A DNA stretch of 64,000 nucleotides from positions 50,307,786 to 50,371,785 of the forward strand of contig OV277862.1 in NCBI GenBank assembly GCA_922989275.2, written 5' to 3'. The DNA comes from Gari tellinella (taxonomy: Eukaryota > Mollusca > Bivalvia > Cardiida > Psammobiidae). A program made the position numbers and the translations under genes. The notes beneath the pieces were generated by a model. That model was not told the DNA's origin. It saw nothing but the letters and a program-made list of their open reading frames with translations, and made no database searches. Position 1 is the stretch's first letter; each line of letters opens with the position of its first letter. Positions 23,195-33,887 of this stretch are shown piece after piece.

Positions 23195-23378
23195 TCCACT
23201 TTATACAGTCGTGAATATGTACCATAAGAAATATTTTCTATATCCTAGCAGATGGCAGTCAAATTTAAAGCAGACTGAAATTAAATAAAAATGCTTCTAC
23301 TTACTTTCAACCTGTTTTAAGTGGTCATTTGTCTTCAAAACTAGATATGTGATAATTATGTGATTATGTGATAATGGG
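23195..23378 (+). mobile_element. MITE family B, left-truncated
   Basis: Begins at 'actttatacagtcgtgaata' and ends 'gataatggg' before TTAA 23379-23382. The hairpin is eroded. It shares that TTAA with the next copy. Confidence 0.65.
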
Positions 23379-23382
23379 TTAA

Positions 23383-23616
23383 CCCATTACCCTATAGCAT
23401 GTTCTGGTTTTGCAGATAGGGGCTGAAAAATAAGCAGAATGTGCCTAAAGGAGCATTCTGCTTTTCTCTCAAACTATTTTAAGCTACCATCTGCTAGGAT
23501 ATATAGATATACATATATTTCTTTTAGTACATATTCATGAATGTTTAAAAATAAAAAAAATCTTCAGTAATGGAATAAATAAAAGGCCTAAAAAGGTGCA
23601 TTTAGGTGATAATGGG
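23383..23616 (-). mobile_element. MITE family B
   Basis: It starts CCCATTACCCTATAGC right after the shared TTAA. The right flank reads TGAA, a mutated TTAA. The hairpin is partly decayed. Confidence 0.75.
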
Positions 23617-23721
23617 TGAAACAGCCAAATGGGTAAAGACTGGCATTAGCGTGAATGGCTAAACTGTTGTAAGAATAGCAACAGTGCATAAACACTCACT
23701 AATGTAAGTGATCACGTAACT

Positions 23722-23975
23722 CAGGGCTGCCATAAGTTGACATAAAAATCCTAAGATTTCCAAATTTGCATTTTCAAGTGCGATTTTACGAATCGTACCT
23801 TTTTCCTCATCGTCTGTTTCTGGTTTAGTTGACACGTGGCTGCTTAAAGCAGGCTGAAAATAAAGTAGAATGCGCCTTAAGGCGCATTCTGCTTTACTTT
23901 CAGCCTGCTTTAAGCTACCATGAACTAGAAAAAAATCCTAAGATTTAGGAAAAATCCGGAGAAATGGCAGCCCTG
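23722..23975 (-). mobile_element. MITE family G with a family B hairpin inside
   Basis: Ends CAGGGCTGCCATAAG and aatggcagccctg are flanked by a perfect 6-bp duplication, GTAACT. Subterminal blocks 'aaaaatcctaagatttcc' and 'aaaaatccggagaa' are shared with 32063-32318 and 35063-35526. A family B hairpin (about 23853-23915) lies inside, without visible TTAA ends. Confidence 0.8.
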
Positions 23976-23989
23976 GTAACTCTATGGTA

Positions 23990-24165
23990 AATTTATCCTT
24001 TCTCAAATACAATGCCGTCTGCCTCTAAAATATCGTCTGTATTTATTTTTGCAAAGTGTTCTCTTATTTTTCAATAAAAAGTGAAAACGAGTGTCAAATA
24101 GTTTGGGCCCAGATGAGACGCCAAGTTACTCAGCATCTGAACTGGATACAAACTGTTTACAAAAG
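23990..24165 (-). mobile_element. Diverged family F copy
   Basis: It contains 'gccgtctgcctctaaaatat', 'cgtctgtatttatttttgca', 'gagtgtcaaatagtttgggc' and a decayed core. This matches family F read backwards. Confidence 0.5.
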
Positions 24166-24196
24166 TCTGTCAAGTTTTCTACGGTAGAATAATCGT

Positions 24197-24411
24197 TTAG
24201 CACATTGAACCCTAGTGGCAAGTACCTTTTTCCTTTACAAATAGTATACCCTATGCAAACAGTGTAGATCCAGATCATGGGGCGATCTGGGCATGCGCTG
24301 TTTAACATTTCGCAATATATTGCAGAAAATAATCCGAAATAGTCATAATTGGACTAGACTTAATTGGCAACTGGAATTGTCCATTAAAAGTTTGAAGGGT
24401 AAATGAGTTAC
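24197..24411 (-). mobile_element. MITE family D, diverged
   Basis: 'cacattgaaccctagtggca' at one end and 'tggactagacttaattggca' with 'attgtccat' at the other. The core is reduced (gcaaacagtgtagatccaga, then 'gggcatgcgctgttt'). Confidence 0.65.
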
Positions 24412-24691
24412 GATTGTTACATTTATAAACCGACAGTGTCTCGATAATGCCCTAAAGGTAAGGTGCATTCTCAATTCATTATGACCCAAATTCATTAGGG
24501 AAAATTAAGGCGTATAAAATATTTAACGTGGTTGATAAAATTCTGTCGTCTAGGGACATTCTGAATTAACCCATTTATGCATGGATATTGCAATGAACTC
24601 TCCCTATGTGTTTGCTGGAAGATTTCATTATAGTTATACAAAGGATATCTAAGGACACTGCGATGTTTTTTCCATACAGAAGAACATTTAA

Positions 24692-24926
24692 CCCATTACC
24701 CCATAATACGTATTTTGTCGCCTTTTAATTTATTCCTCCAATCATGCCTTTTTATAAAGTCTTGAATATAAAATATGAGAAATATTTGCTATTTTCAAAC
24801 AGATGATAGCTTAAAGTAGGCTGAAAATAAAGCAGAATGTGCCTTAAGGCACATTCTGCTTTACTTTCAACCTGCTTTAAGTGGTCACCCATCTTCAATA
24901 CTAGAAACTAGCTATGCGGTAATGGG
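24692..24926 (+). mobile_element. MITE family B
   Basis: CCCATTACCCCATAATACG at left and aatggg at right, TTAA at 24688-24691 and 24927-24930. Hairpin with apex 'gtgccttaaggcac'. Confidence 0.9.
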
Positions 24927-24930
24927 TTAA

Positions 24931-25031
24931 TGTGCAATAGGAGACATTATAGACCCTTATGAGACGACGCGTTACGCGGCGTCTCATTAGAGTCTACATT
25001 GTTTGCCAATGTCCCCTTTGATAAGACTAGG
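24931..25031 (-). mobile_element. Chimeric TTAA element: D-type arms, F-type apex
   Basis: It follows the TTAA at 24927-24930 and ends near 'gggtttaatgggttaa'. The outer arms read 'tatagacccttatgagac' and 'gtctacattgtttgcc', as in family D, while the apex is 'gacgcgttacgcggcgtc', as in the F core. Confidence 0.55.
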
Positions 25032-25084
25032 GTTTAATGGGTTAAACTAGATCCTTCTCTTGCCAAAGGCGATTTTACTCAATT

Positions 25085-25160
25085 TTTGCAAACAGTTTGT
25101 ATCCAGATCAGACAACCGAGTAACACGACGTGTAATCAGGATCTAAGCTACCTGACACTC
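25085..25160. mobile_element. Hairpin core, diverged
   Basis: 'gcaaacagtttgtatccaga' pairs imperfectly with 'atcaggatctaagctacctg'. The left flank 'gattttactcaatttttg' resembles the nested element at 35231-35448. Confidence 0.45.
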
Positions 25161-25269
25161 GTACTGATGCTCATTAAGCACATAAAATAATTTAGCTGAA
25201 GATTTTGAATGTACAATTTTGGTCATTTTTCAGCAGTTAAAAAGTGTTGGGGCAATGTTCACGCTGTTA

Positions 25270-25350
25270 CAGTTGAGATACCGTTATTCTTCCCAAAAAA
25301 CGTTAAAACTGCGGCGAAGAGTTTGGAGTATGATCAGATGCCGAGAACGC
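25270..25350 (+). mobile_element. MITE family A fragment
   Basis: CAGTTGAGATACCGTTATTC after TA, then 'ttcccaaaaaacg' and a broken core (gtttggagtatgatcagatg). The right half is missing. Confidence 0.6.
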
Positions 25351-25959
25351 TTTAAACAATGAGAATTGACAAAATAGAATAAAGTTATAGAATAACCAAT
25401 TCTTGTTATTAATCTACCATCATAATAAACACCGTATAATTATATACTTGAATATTTGTTTTCCGACTCGTGTGATTCTCTTCTTGGGTCTACTATACCT
25501 ATACCACAACCTGTTATTGACTGGACGCAATATGATTGAAATACTGTTAAGATGAGTTGGGTTTTACGGCACTGCAACACAAAATAGGTCATACAGCGTC
25601 GATGAAAGATGAGGGATGATGAAATGAGATGATGATTTCGGGAATATGATTTTGGCTGCAAGGCAGCGCATGGGATCAAACCTACTGGCTTGCATTCCTT
25701 TTATGTTTTTGGCAGAGGGGATAATCTCGGTCTAAGAAACAGACGTTTTCCCCTATGACAATTAGCCCCAGAACCACAAGGCAGGAAGGTCTTTAGGGTG
25801 CAATACTGTTGATTAAAGCATTGTAAAAATCATTATAAATCCAAATCGTGCGATGCATTTGATGTCGTCTTTTATGTCTTTGCAAATTAATGCCAAACCA
25901 ATAAGATAAGACAAGTATTTCACATACCGGTTCTTACTTCTTTAAATCTCCACAAAACC
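25351..25959. other. Intronic DNA, nothing recognised
   Basis: No repeat, exon or domain recognised. Confidence 0.35.
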
Positions 25960-25964
25960 CTACG

Positions 25965-26030
25965 TTGTAACTACTCGTTAGAATCGTCTCAAAGAGACGA
26001 TTCTAACGAGTAGTCACAACATAGGGTTTG
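25965..26030. mobile_element. Family E hairpin without terminal repeats
   Basis: 'tacgttgtaactactcgtta' with 'gaatcgtctc' pairs with 'gagacgattctaacgagtag' at about 25985-26030. The matched changes (tcgtta/taacga instead of tcatta/taatga) occur in both arms. Confidence 0.55.
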
Positions 26031-26219
26031 GTCATGACATACATGAAAAAAGGCTGAGATGATTATCTGACTCGATTTCATCTCCAGCAATACAAATGCG
26101 CAGTCAATTTGGACAAGTACCGGTAAAAACGATATCATTACTTACCTTAGACACGTAATTCCTTGCTAGCTACACAAACAATGTAGATACTAGATTTCTA
26201 CTCTATAAAAAATTGTCGT

Positions 26220-26690
26220 ATCGCAATGTTTAGCCCGCCATATTGGTTTATTTATTTTCCGTCGATATCATTTGATCATGCTGTGGTATTTTACCTATGC
26301 TAAGGCGCTGTTTACGTCGGTTACCTGTCCGTTGCCATGGTTTCCAACAATTCTATACAAAGAGCTGATATTGATTCAGCTTCGTCACTTAGTGCAGGCA
26401 ATTCGGAAAAAGTTCGCCGCGGATTAGACACACCGACGGGAGAGACTGTTATCCAATAAACTGAACGGATTATACTCGTAAGCGAATGCTAGAAGGGGTG
26501 ATCGGTGGCATTGTTGCTTCAGACATGCATTGTCACCAGATATAAAATGTAAAGTTGGTAAAAGAGATCGCAGGAATGGACCCGAACTTTCTGTGTTGCA
26601 GTTGCGGACCATGGTAACAGGGTAGGAAGGGTGGCGATCAAACACGTACGTGAACAAGCACATTCGCCTCGCAGTAGATTGATCAACCTA
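26220..26690 (+). other. CpG-containing, GC-richer island; possible unrelated first exon
   Basis: This stretch is richer in CpG than its surroundings and contains 'cgccatattgg'. An ATG in good context (gccATGG at about 26334-26340) opens a 40-codon frame, MVSNNSIQRADIDSASSLSA and onward, to a TAA near 26460. Composition is protein-like, but no convincing donor or homologous domain was found. It could be a promoter or first exon of a plus-strand gene, a retrocopy, or chance. Confidence 0.25.
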
Positions 26691-26924
26691 GCTTTTGGTA
26701 AAAGATGTTTCTTTGGACTCGGTTGATTCTACAACTTCCAGAGGGATATTGTTCTCGTGAAGTGCAATCATTCTATGCTGAAAATAAAAAACAATCCTCA
26801 ATAGCCATTAGTACAAATCATTTATACCCAATTAATACGTTACTAGTACATGTATATATAAGTAAAAACCTCTCTATTACCACCACTAAAACAAAGGCTT
26901 ATTAATTGAATAAAAACCAGGTCA

Positions 26925-27000
26925 AACTTAAAGCAATGTTACAGTAAAACAGAAAGCTTTTTTTTTACTGTCAAATTGCTTTAAGCCGTCACCCGTCGTA
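26925..27000. mobile_element. Family H hairpin
   Basis: Arms 'aaagcaatgttacagtaaaa' and 'ttactgtcaaattgctttaa' flank a short 'cagaaagctttttt'. The same design occurs at 63380-63470. Confidence 0.5.
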
Positions 27001-27094
27001 AACACCTAATAATTAATCAAATTGAGTGGTCTCAATAGCGAGGTTTTACATGTTCAGTCAATATTGGATTAAAAGACTACTTAATAGAATACCA

Positions 27095-27180
27095 ATATGC
27101 TGTATTCAACATTTGCTTTATGCAAGATAGAAATAATGCAGAAAGCTCCAAATCTGCATTATTTCAATCCTATAATCAGC
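27095..27180. mobile_element. Family H hairpin, short form
   Basis: 'gatagaaataatgcagaaag' and 'aatctgcattatttcaatcc' form a hairpin like those at 33460-33525 and 56690-56770. Confidence 0.45.
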
Positions 27181-27305
27181 AGTCACTTAATTGTCTCAAA
27201 GAGATTTAACACCCGGTTTGGCCAAAAATTAATTTGTAACTGGATGTCAGGCGCATATATAACGCGGCGTCCGATCTTAATCCAAACTGTTTGCATTATG
27301 TATTA

Positions 27306-27633
27306 CAGCGTTCCCTCTCTATAACGACATCAATTGGGAGACAATAATTGTGTGTTGTTCGGAGGGAGTCGTTTTAGGGAGGGACATTGGCGTACATTTG
27401 CAAACAGCTTGAATCCAGATCAGACGCCGCGTGACGCGGCGTCTGATCTGGATTCAAAACTGTTTGTCACTCCTCATTAAGTTTTTTCTGTCAAAATGTC
27501 CATTATGTAAAACAGCAGACGACATTGCAGCAGTAAAGGCGTTAGACATAAAGTCATATTTAGGAAACTGTGGCAAATGTCGTTGTAATGAGGGAGTCGT
27601 TGTTTGGAGGGCCGATGTAGAGAGGGAGCAATG
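27306..27633 (+). mobile_element. MITE family C, complete
   Basis: Left end CAGCGTTCCCTCTCTATAAC, right end gtagagagggagcaatg, TA at 27304-27305 and 27634-27635. Core at 27397-27472: arms 'gcaaacagcttgaatccaga' and 'tctggattcaaaactgtttg', apex 'acgccgcgtgacgcggcgt'. Confidence 0.8.
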
Positions 27634-27828
27634 TAGTCAAATCTCGATCAGCACACAAGTGAAATTTTGAAGCCAATGATAGCATGGCAGTGAATAGGTT
27701 AAAGAGCAAATCCGCCATTGAATACAACTCGCCATCGTTTGCCATTGATCAGACCTGTAGCGTGTTCAATTACCATTGTTTGCTGTTTAGGTTTAGCAGT
27801 TTGTGCCCCGCGTGCAGCGTGCAGAGTA

Positions 27829-28053
27829 CATTAGAGAAACCATTTTCTTTCCAAATAACACCGGTTACGCTTAAACTATTATTTCCATTGCAAACAGTTT
27901 GGAGCCAGATCAGACGCCGGGTCACCCGGCGTCTGATCAGGCTCCAAATTGTTTGCACTAAGATTAAAACTGGAATTGTCAAAAGGTTGTCATTTTCTAT
28001 ACTTCATTGCAATTCGTTTGCGTTTAAACGAAAGAATAACGTTTTCTCCACTG
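27829..28053 (+). mobile_element. MITE family A, left end decayed
   Basis: The left end is 'cattagagaaaccattttct' after TA; the right end is the standard 'gttttctccactg' before TA. Intact core at 27890-27955, A/A orientation. Confidence 0.8.
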
Positions 28054-28570
28054 TATTTCAGACCGGTAGCCAATTCGCAATCGATGGCCATCGATTGCCA
28101 TCGATTTCTTTACTGAACTCATCACTTTATGATTTGTATAGGAACGTTTGTATTTGTAGAAATAATTACTACACGTCCACTGGGATTTCAAAAACCCATT
28201 TCGTCATGGAGAAATAATAATAAACTGTCATTGCCTGAGATATGAGTAAATATTCAACCCATATTTCAGTTGAAAGCGACGCTTTTGTAGGGTAAAGATA
28301 TGGACATTGTTGGTATTTGATCCAGAACTAATTGATGATTGTTTTGTCACAGAGCAATACAATACCTGCAATTATCCATTACCTGTTAAAATTAGTTGTA
28401 CCTGAAACTTTAAATGGAAAGCTCCAGTTTCAAAGCACAAAACTTATTTTGAGATTTAACACAGACGATATATTTATTGTAAATGATAGGAGTAAAATAT
28501 AATGTAACTTTTACGTCTGCATTTCGACCATGTAGCCTTATACATGTAGTCATGTGTATCTTTAAACCTA
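28054..28570. other. Intronic DNA with a short GATTGCCATC-type repeat
   Basis: Near 28068-28105 'caatcgatggccatcgattg' is a small palindromic repeat, similar in sequence to the runs at 48935-49190. Nothing else recognised. Confidence 0.4.
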
Positions 28571-28572
28571 TA

Positions 28573-28720
28573 ATGTCCCTCTCTTTCTCTCTCTGTCTCT
28601 GTCTGTGTGTCTGTCTGCCAGTCTAACAGTCTGTATGTACATGTATATCTGTCTCTCGCTACTTTTTCTCTCTCCTTCTGTCATCTTTGTATCTCTCTCT
28701 TACTTTTTTCTCTCTCTTTA
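28573..28720. repeat. CT/GT-rich low-complexity tract
   Basis: Runs of 'ctctctttctctctctgtct', 'gtctgtgtgtctgtctg' and 'ctctctcttac'. Interrupted microsatellite. Confidence 0.85.
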
Positions 28721-28781
28721 CAAGTGTCGAAAGTGTATAGTCTTACATGTGGGCATTTATTTATAGTAAGTTACTTTATTA

Positions 28782-28921
28782 GTTATACAGTTTCTTCCCA
28801 GGGTACTTAGGATTTATTCCCGGCTGAGGAAAATCATGTTGCCCGAGCCGTCAGGCGAGGGTTACATGATTTGACCAGCCGGGAATAAATCCTAAGTACC
28901 CTGGGAAGAAACTGTATAACG
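28782..28921. repeat. Long fold-back repeat, arms about 45 bp
   Basis: 'gttatacagtttcttcccag' at 28782 pairs with 'ctgggaagaaactgtataac' ending at 28920. The arms continue through 'ggtacttaggatttattccc' to a loop containing 'tgcccgagccgtcaggcgag'. Near-perfect arms. The stretch from 28922 to 30100 shows nothing recognised, apart from a palindromic TGACGTCA at about 29047. Confidence 0.85.
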
Positions 28922-30100
28922 AATTTATTATACTGTCAAAGATTTTACGGTTTAAACGCTTTAAAATAAATATGTCCACTCCATCTGTCAATTTTCATAA
29001 CGCAACACTAATCCCCCGTTGGGCACCCCAAAAACCACTATGTAGCTGACGTCACATCAATCTACGTCAGACTTTAGTAGATGTCGTCATTATAGACCAG
29101 CTGATCGATACTGCAGTTGAGCTGAGACCATTGTTTGGGAAATAAAGACAATACTCTGGATAATAAATGTGAAATTTAAATGGAATTGAAAAGGGAAATA
29201 TTCAATTTTAATCGTAAGTGACCTCTTTTTATATTGTTTTACTGCTTTCTTTGAATGTATGCGATCGAAGCGTTAGGATAAGGCGATTCAAAGACCTCTG
29301 ACATGCCTGAAGATAAGTCTGCCTCGGTTAAACTGACACAATTTCTGTGTAACGTTGAGCCAGGTATTATACACTGACATCTGCGTAGATCTATAATAGG
29401 ACGTGTATTGCCGCAACTCTAGACTTGCATGTACCTACTCAATCCTTGTTTACAGTTTTAGAAATTTTGACCCAGTTTTATTTTACCGAGGTCCGATGTA
29501 TCAGTGCGTTACACTTTGCATCCAAAGGAACCACAGAACTCTGTCGATAATAAGGGTAGAGCATCGATCCCAGGGGTTCTGCATCCGCCCCAGTCTCTCT
29601 CATGCGTCCACTTAGCTAAAAGCTGGCAGAAACGGACGTAAACAAAACATTGGTGACGGCACTTGTCATCGGACCACGTCAAAATAGACGAAACAGATAT
29701 TACAAATAACTACTTTTCAAAGACTGTTTTATGTGTCAAACGAAAGTATAAAAAAAAATCGTTTCCAAGTATATACTTTTACATCACAAACGTTTCTTCG
29801 TAGTAAAATTTGATAGTATTTTGTCGAGTCGAGTAGTCGGCCATCTTGTTTGTGATGTAACGAAACATGAGGGGCCTTCAAGGGGAATGTCTATGTACCC
29901 TGTCAGCTCACATGGTACTTAGTTTAAGTCTACGTTCCTCTGACCAATCAAAAGTGAGGAAATTTCTTTGCAGTATAATAAAATTTATATGTATGCTTGT
30001 GCAAATGGTTTAGCTAATTTTATACTCGTATACATGTACATTATCTCAAGTTTTGTTTCGTTGGATAAATTGGTAAACAAAGTTATATATTCACATATTG

Positions 30101-30397
30101 CAGTGGTAAATACGCTATTCCTACCCTCTTTACGCGTTTATTATCTGTTTCGTTAAACGCGTTCCTAGCCGTTTCTTTACGCGTTTCTTTACGCGTTTAA
30201 AAGAGCCCGGATGAAAGGGTCATCACTTAGCCGACGGACCCCTTAGCCGAGACGGCATTGGTATAATCGTTTATTAACGCGTTTAAACGCGTTTAAAATC
30301 GTTAGGCGTTAACCGTTCGTTAACCGTTTGCTATAAATATGCGTTTCTTACGCATAGATTAACGCGTAAATGGGTAGGAATAGCGTATTTACCACTG
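30101..30397. mobile_element. MITE with CAGTGGTAAATACG ends, sister of family A
   Basis: Ends CAGTGGTAAATACGCTATTC and its exact inverse, arms matching for about 36 bp. The ends resemble family A in layout (CAGTGG, then nnACGnTATTC and CCC), and the right flank is TA. The body differs: it is rich in 'acgcgtttaaacgcg' and has no long central hairpin. Confidence 0.85.
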
Positions 30398-30998
30398 TAT
30401 ACTCTTGGTTAGTAGACTGATGCATGTGCCTGTATTTCTTCTCCAAATTTCGTTTAGCTGGAGACGCTTATTAGATCTATATGGGTACCCTAGCAATACT
30501 ATTGGCAATAATAAACCAAGTACTTTATTTTCTTTACCCTATTTTGTAGAGTTTGGTAAATACATGTATGTTTTTTTCTTCCATCTAACCTCGATACATC
30601 TTATTAATGTTTATTATTATGACAAATCAATATAAAAATTGAAAGAGAGAATTCGAGGCAGCATAGCCAATGAACAGGCGCCGGGTCACATGGGCCTGAT
30701 CACGATCTAAACTATATATGACCATCTATGGAACATCTGTATATTAAAAAGTAAGACTTTTTATTTAGGCTTTAGATCAATTATGAAAATTTCAAATAAA
30801 TTTGCGCTTTCCCAACTAATGACCTCCCTATTTATATGTATATTTACTATTTGTATAACTGTTAATGCTGTCCACGGTAGTGGACCTTTCATATATGTAT
30901 TTCAATAAAGTTTCAAAGTTTCAAATTACATGCAAGTCTAATCTATTTTTACCAAAGAGATCTCCCTACCTTGCAGCGGTTTTGGGCTTAATTGTTAT
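30398..30998. other. Intronic DNA with a core fragment
   Basis: A decayed core fragment, 'caggcgccgggtcacatggg' then 'cctgatcacgatctaaacta', lies near 30675-30715. Otherwise AT-rich. Confidence 0.4.
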
Positions 30999-30999
30999 A

Positions 31000-31239
31000 C
31001 AGTGGAGAATACGTTATTCTTTCCCGTTTAAATGCAAACGAAACGCAAAAACTAAAACGTAGAAAAGTGTTACTTTTGGACAATTCTGATAATGCATGTT
31101 GATCTGAGTGGCAAACAGTTTGGAGCCTGATCAGACGCCGGGTTTATCGGCGTCTGATCTGGCTCCAAACTGTTTGCAATTGAAATAATAGTTTTAGCGT
31201 AAACGCGTTTATTGTGAAATAATAACGTTTTCTCCACTG
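31000..31239 (-). mobile_element. MITE family A, complete
   Basis: CAGTGGAGAATACGTTATTC at left and cgttttctccactg at right, TA at both sides. Apex changed to 'ccgggtttatcgg'. T/T mismatch orientation. Confidence 0.9.
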
Positions 31240-31394
31240 TATGTGATGTTTTTGTTTATTTGACAGAGATTATCCTCTCTGCCATAACTATACATGTAAG
31301 TGGAAGGCAGGTCGGTAGTTTCCACCCCATGCTCTTTTATTTTAAAAATGGTTACTATTTTGAAGCAGTCGATATTGAGGCGGGACAAGGTTAA

Positions 31395-31632
31395 CGCATT
31401 TAACCCTAGCGACGAGTATATTCGTCATTAACAAAGAGTGAACCCGGGAAGGGTACACATGACCGATGCCAACAATGCAAATCCTGATCAGAGGGCTTCT
31501 TTATCAGGGTCTGCACTGTTTTTCATTTTGCACAATAAAGTTCAACCCTGAATAGTCAATGATGAACTTGACATAAACGAATAATAGAATATTGGAATTG
31601 TTTATTAATAGTTTCAGGGTTGAATACGGTTG
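31395..31632 (-). mobile_element. MITE family D
   Basis: TTAA at 31391-31394 and 31633-31636. 'aaccctagcgacgagtatat' at one end, 'gtttcagggttgaatacg' at the other. One arm of the core is shortened (gatcagagggcttctttatc). Confidence 0.75.
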
Positions 31633-31677
31633 TTAAAAGTTGGTCAATGTAAAAACTTAAATTTAGTTTAAAGTTAA

Positions 31678-31927
31678 TCCATTACATGCACCACATAAAT
31701 ATACCTTTTTACGCCTTTATGTTATTCCTCTACTAAAGAAAACAGTTCTACTTTATACAGTTAGGAATATGTTCTAAGATAAATATTTTCTGTAGTCTAG
31801 CAGATGGTAACTTAAAGCAAGTTGAAAGTAAAGCAGAATGCGCCTTAAGGCGCATTCTGCTTTACTTTCAACCTGCTTTAAGTGGTCACATGTCTTCAAA
31901 ACTAGAAACAGGCTATGGGGTAATGGG
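31678..31927 (+). mobile_element. MITE family B
   Basis: TTAA at 31674-31677 and 31928-31931. Perfect hairpin with apex 'gcgccttaaggcgc'; here both arms read 'ggttgaaag' or its complement, so the usual mismatch is absent. Confidence 0.9.
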
Positions 31928-32062
31928 TTAAAAAAATCGACCCTGACATATAGAGTGAAGATACAATTATCTGTGTTTATTACATTTAGTAAACGAAACT
32001 AATCACAATCGCAATGTATCCAACTGTAGAAGCATACAGAGTTTCAAAAAGGATGAGCTTTG

Positions 32063-32318
32063 CAGGGCTGCCATTTCTCCGGATTTTTCCGAAATCTTCG
32101 GATTTTTATTCCAACAGATGGAAGCATAAAACAGACTGAAAGTAAAGCAGAATGCGCCTTACGGCGCATTCTGCTTTACTTTCAACCTGCTTTAAGCATC
32201 AAGTGTCTTAAAAACTAGAAACAGACTATGGGTTAAAGGTATAATCAGGAAAATCGGGCTTGAAAAATTGAAAAATTTGAAATCTTAGGATTTTTTTTAT
32301 CAACTTATGGCAGGCCAA
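32063..32318 (+). mobile_element. MITE family G with a family B right half nested inside
   Basis: Ends CAGGGCTGCCATTTCTCC and 'aacttatggcaggcc', 6-bp duplication GCTTTG on both sides. Inside is a family B hairpin and right end (aaaactagaaacagactatg, then ggttaa), partly deleted at its left. Confidence 0.8.
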
Positions 32319-32619
32319 GCTTTGTTTTAAAGACATCACTTGACCTAGCTTGGGTGGTTACACCTAGTCCGGTAAAAACCGTTTAAAATATCATGCAGAG
32401 TATGAAAAGCAAGCTGAATGTCAAGGTAAATAATTACTGAAGCGTCTCATGCGAGGCACTACCTTATGTTTTATAGTTTGGTTTAATAGTAAAGCCCATT
32501 GAAAATCCCCTTGAGTGCGAGTATGTCAGGGCCTCTCTAGACAACTTGAGATGGTTGAGACATATTTTGCACACTTTTCTCATGCTCTACATTTACTTTC
32601 ACGCCTTGTCAGTCAATTT
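32319..32619. other. Intronic DNA, nothing recognised
   Basis: No repeats or exons recognised. Confidence 0.35.
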
Positions 32620-32788
32620 GGGGGGGGGGGGGGGGTAACCCGGCGTCTGATCTGGCTCAAAACTGTTTGTCACCCATAGTTAAAGATGAGAACTTAATAA
32701 AGAAACTGTCAATTTCTCTATTTGATTACGTTGCATTGTGCTTACGTAGTTTTTTAACGGGAACGAATATTACGTCTTCTTCACTGTT
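32620..32788 (+). mobile_element. MITE family A right half joined to a G16 run
   Basis: The right half from 'taacccggcgtctgatctgg' to 'tacgtcttcttcactg' is present. The left half is missing and the sequence begins with sixteen G (32620-32635). Confidence 0.75.
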
Positions 32789-32999
32789 AGTCTTCATCCT
32801 TTTCACATTTTACGAGTTATAGTGATAGAATTTCTATTTATTGGATATCACAATGATGAGTTGATTCTGAGAAACTTATCGGAAATTTCCTGTCCCCAAA
32901 GACAGGTTACCTTCATTAGCGCAGTGTTTCATTTTATCAGTACAGTACTATTTCTCTGGATCGTCACTGTAATCATTTGTCGGTCTCTAACGCTTTCAC

Positions 33000-33232
33000 T
33001 CTTAGTGACGCCTTAAAGCGCGTTTGCAAACAGTTTGGGTCCTGATCAGACGCCGCGTTACGCGGCGTCTGATCAGGACCCAAACTGTTTGACACTCTTG
33101 TCGATATTTATTAAGTAATACAACCTTAAATCTATCTTTGAAACGTGTCTTGCAGACAACAATACTGAAGCAGACGACAATAAAGCGGTGAAGGGGTAAA
33201 AATCTCAAGAAAAGTTTGATCATGAAAGGGTT
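33000..33232 (+). mobile_element. MITE family F
   Basis: Left block 'tcactcttagtgacgcctta', then a perfect hairpin with arms 'gcaaacagtttgggtcctga' and its complement and apex 'gacgccgcgttacgcggcgt'. The tail contains 'attaagtaatacaaccttaa' and 'cttgcagacaacaatactga', and it ends 'atgaaagggttaa'. The left TTAA is not preserved. Confidence 0.75.
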
Positions 33233-33257
33233 AAGACGGGTGACAGGTAAATGCATG

Positions 33258-33453
33258 CAGAGCACCAGATAAGGGTAGTTTTTCAAAAACTAAAATCTTT
33301 ATTTCTGAATTAAACCCTATGGTGTCACTACTCATTAGAATCGTCTCTTCGAGACGATTCTAATGAGTAGTAACACCATAGGATTTGGTGTTAAAAAAGT
33401 GAGAAAATCTGGGATTTTTAAAAAAAAAAAACTACCTCTTATCTGGAGCCCTG
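33258..33453 (-). mobile_element. MITE family E
   Basis: Ends CAGAGCACCAGATAAG and cttatctggagccctg, 6-bp duplication TGCATG. The central hairpin pairs 'tatggtgtcactactcatta' with 'taatgagtagtaacaccata'. Confidence 0.85.
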
Positions 33454-33461
33454 TGCATGAC

Positions 33462-33525
33462 ACAAATAATGCAGAAAGCTTGCAAAGGACCTTTCTGCAT
33501 TACCTTTGTCCTGCATTAAACAGTC
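33462..33525. mobile_element. Family H hairpin
   Basis: 'acaaataatgcagaaagctt' and 'gacctttctgcattaccttt' form a hairpin immediately after the family E copy. 33526-33880 shows nothing else. Confidence 0.5.
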
Positions 33526-33887
33526 ATCTGCTTTTAAATATCTCTATTTGTCGAGTAAGCGCTAAATGTTTAAATGGGGCAGTATTGTACTAGCTATCCA
33601 GTATCACAGAAACTACCAGTGTCCATTACCTGTGCTAATTGAGTTCAGTAATACAGAATTCCCAGTTGATTGATCGGAATCTAGACAGAGTAAAATTAAT
33701 CCGTCAGTTAAAATGTACTTTTTAAAATAAAAGTACTGACAATTTTAAAATTGTAAGCCAGTTTGATTCATCAAGCCTCGGTTGTTAATTTTGCTGAAAT
33801 AGTATAAGAGTACTTCCTCAGCTAAAGTAGTAAGCATCGTCATGTGCAAAATAAGACAATATATTGAAAGACTTTAACTCTTTCCAG

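Noticed and set aside
27684..28217. 177-codon plus-strand frame
   Set aside because: It runs through a family A MITE and its core hairpin; the remaining parts have no recognisable domain.
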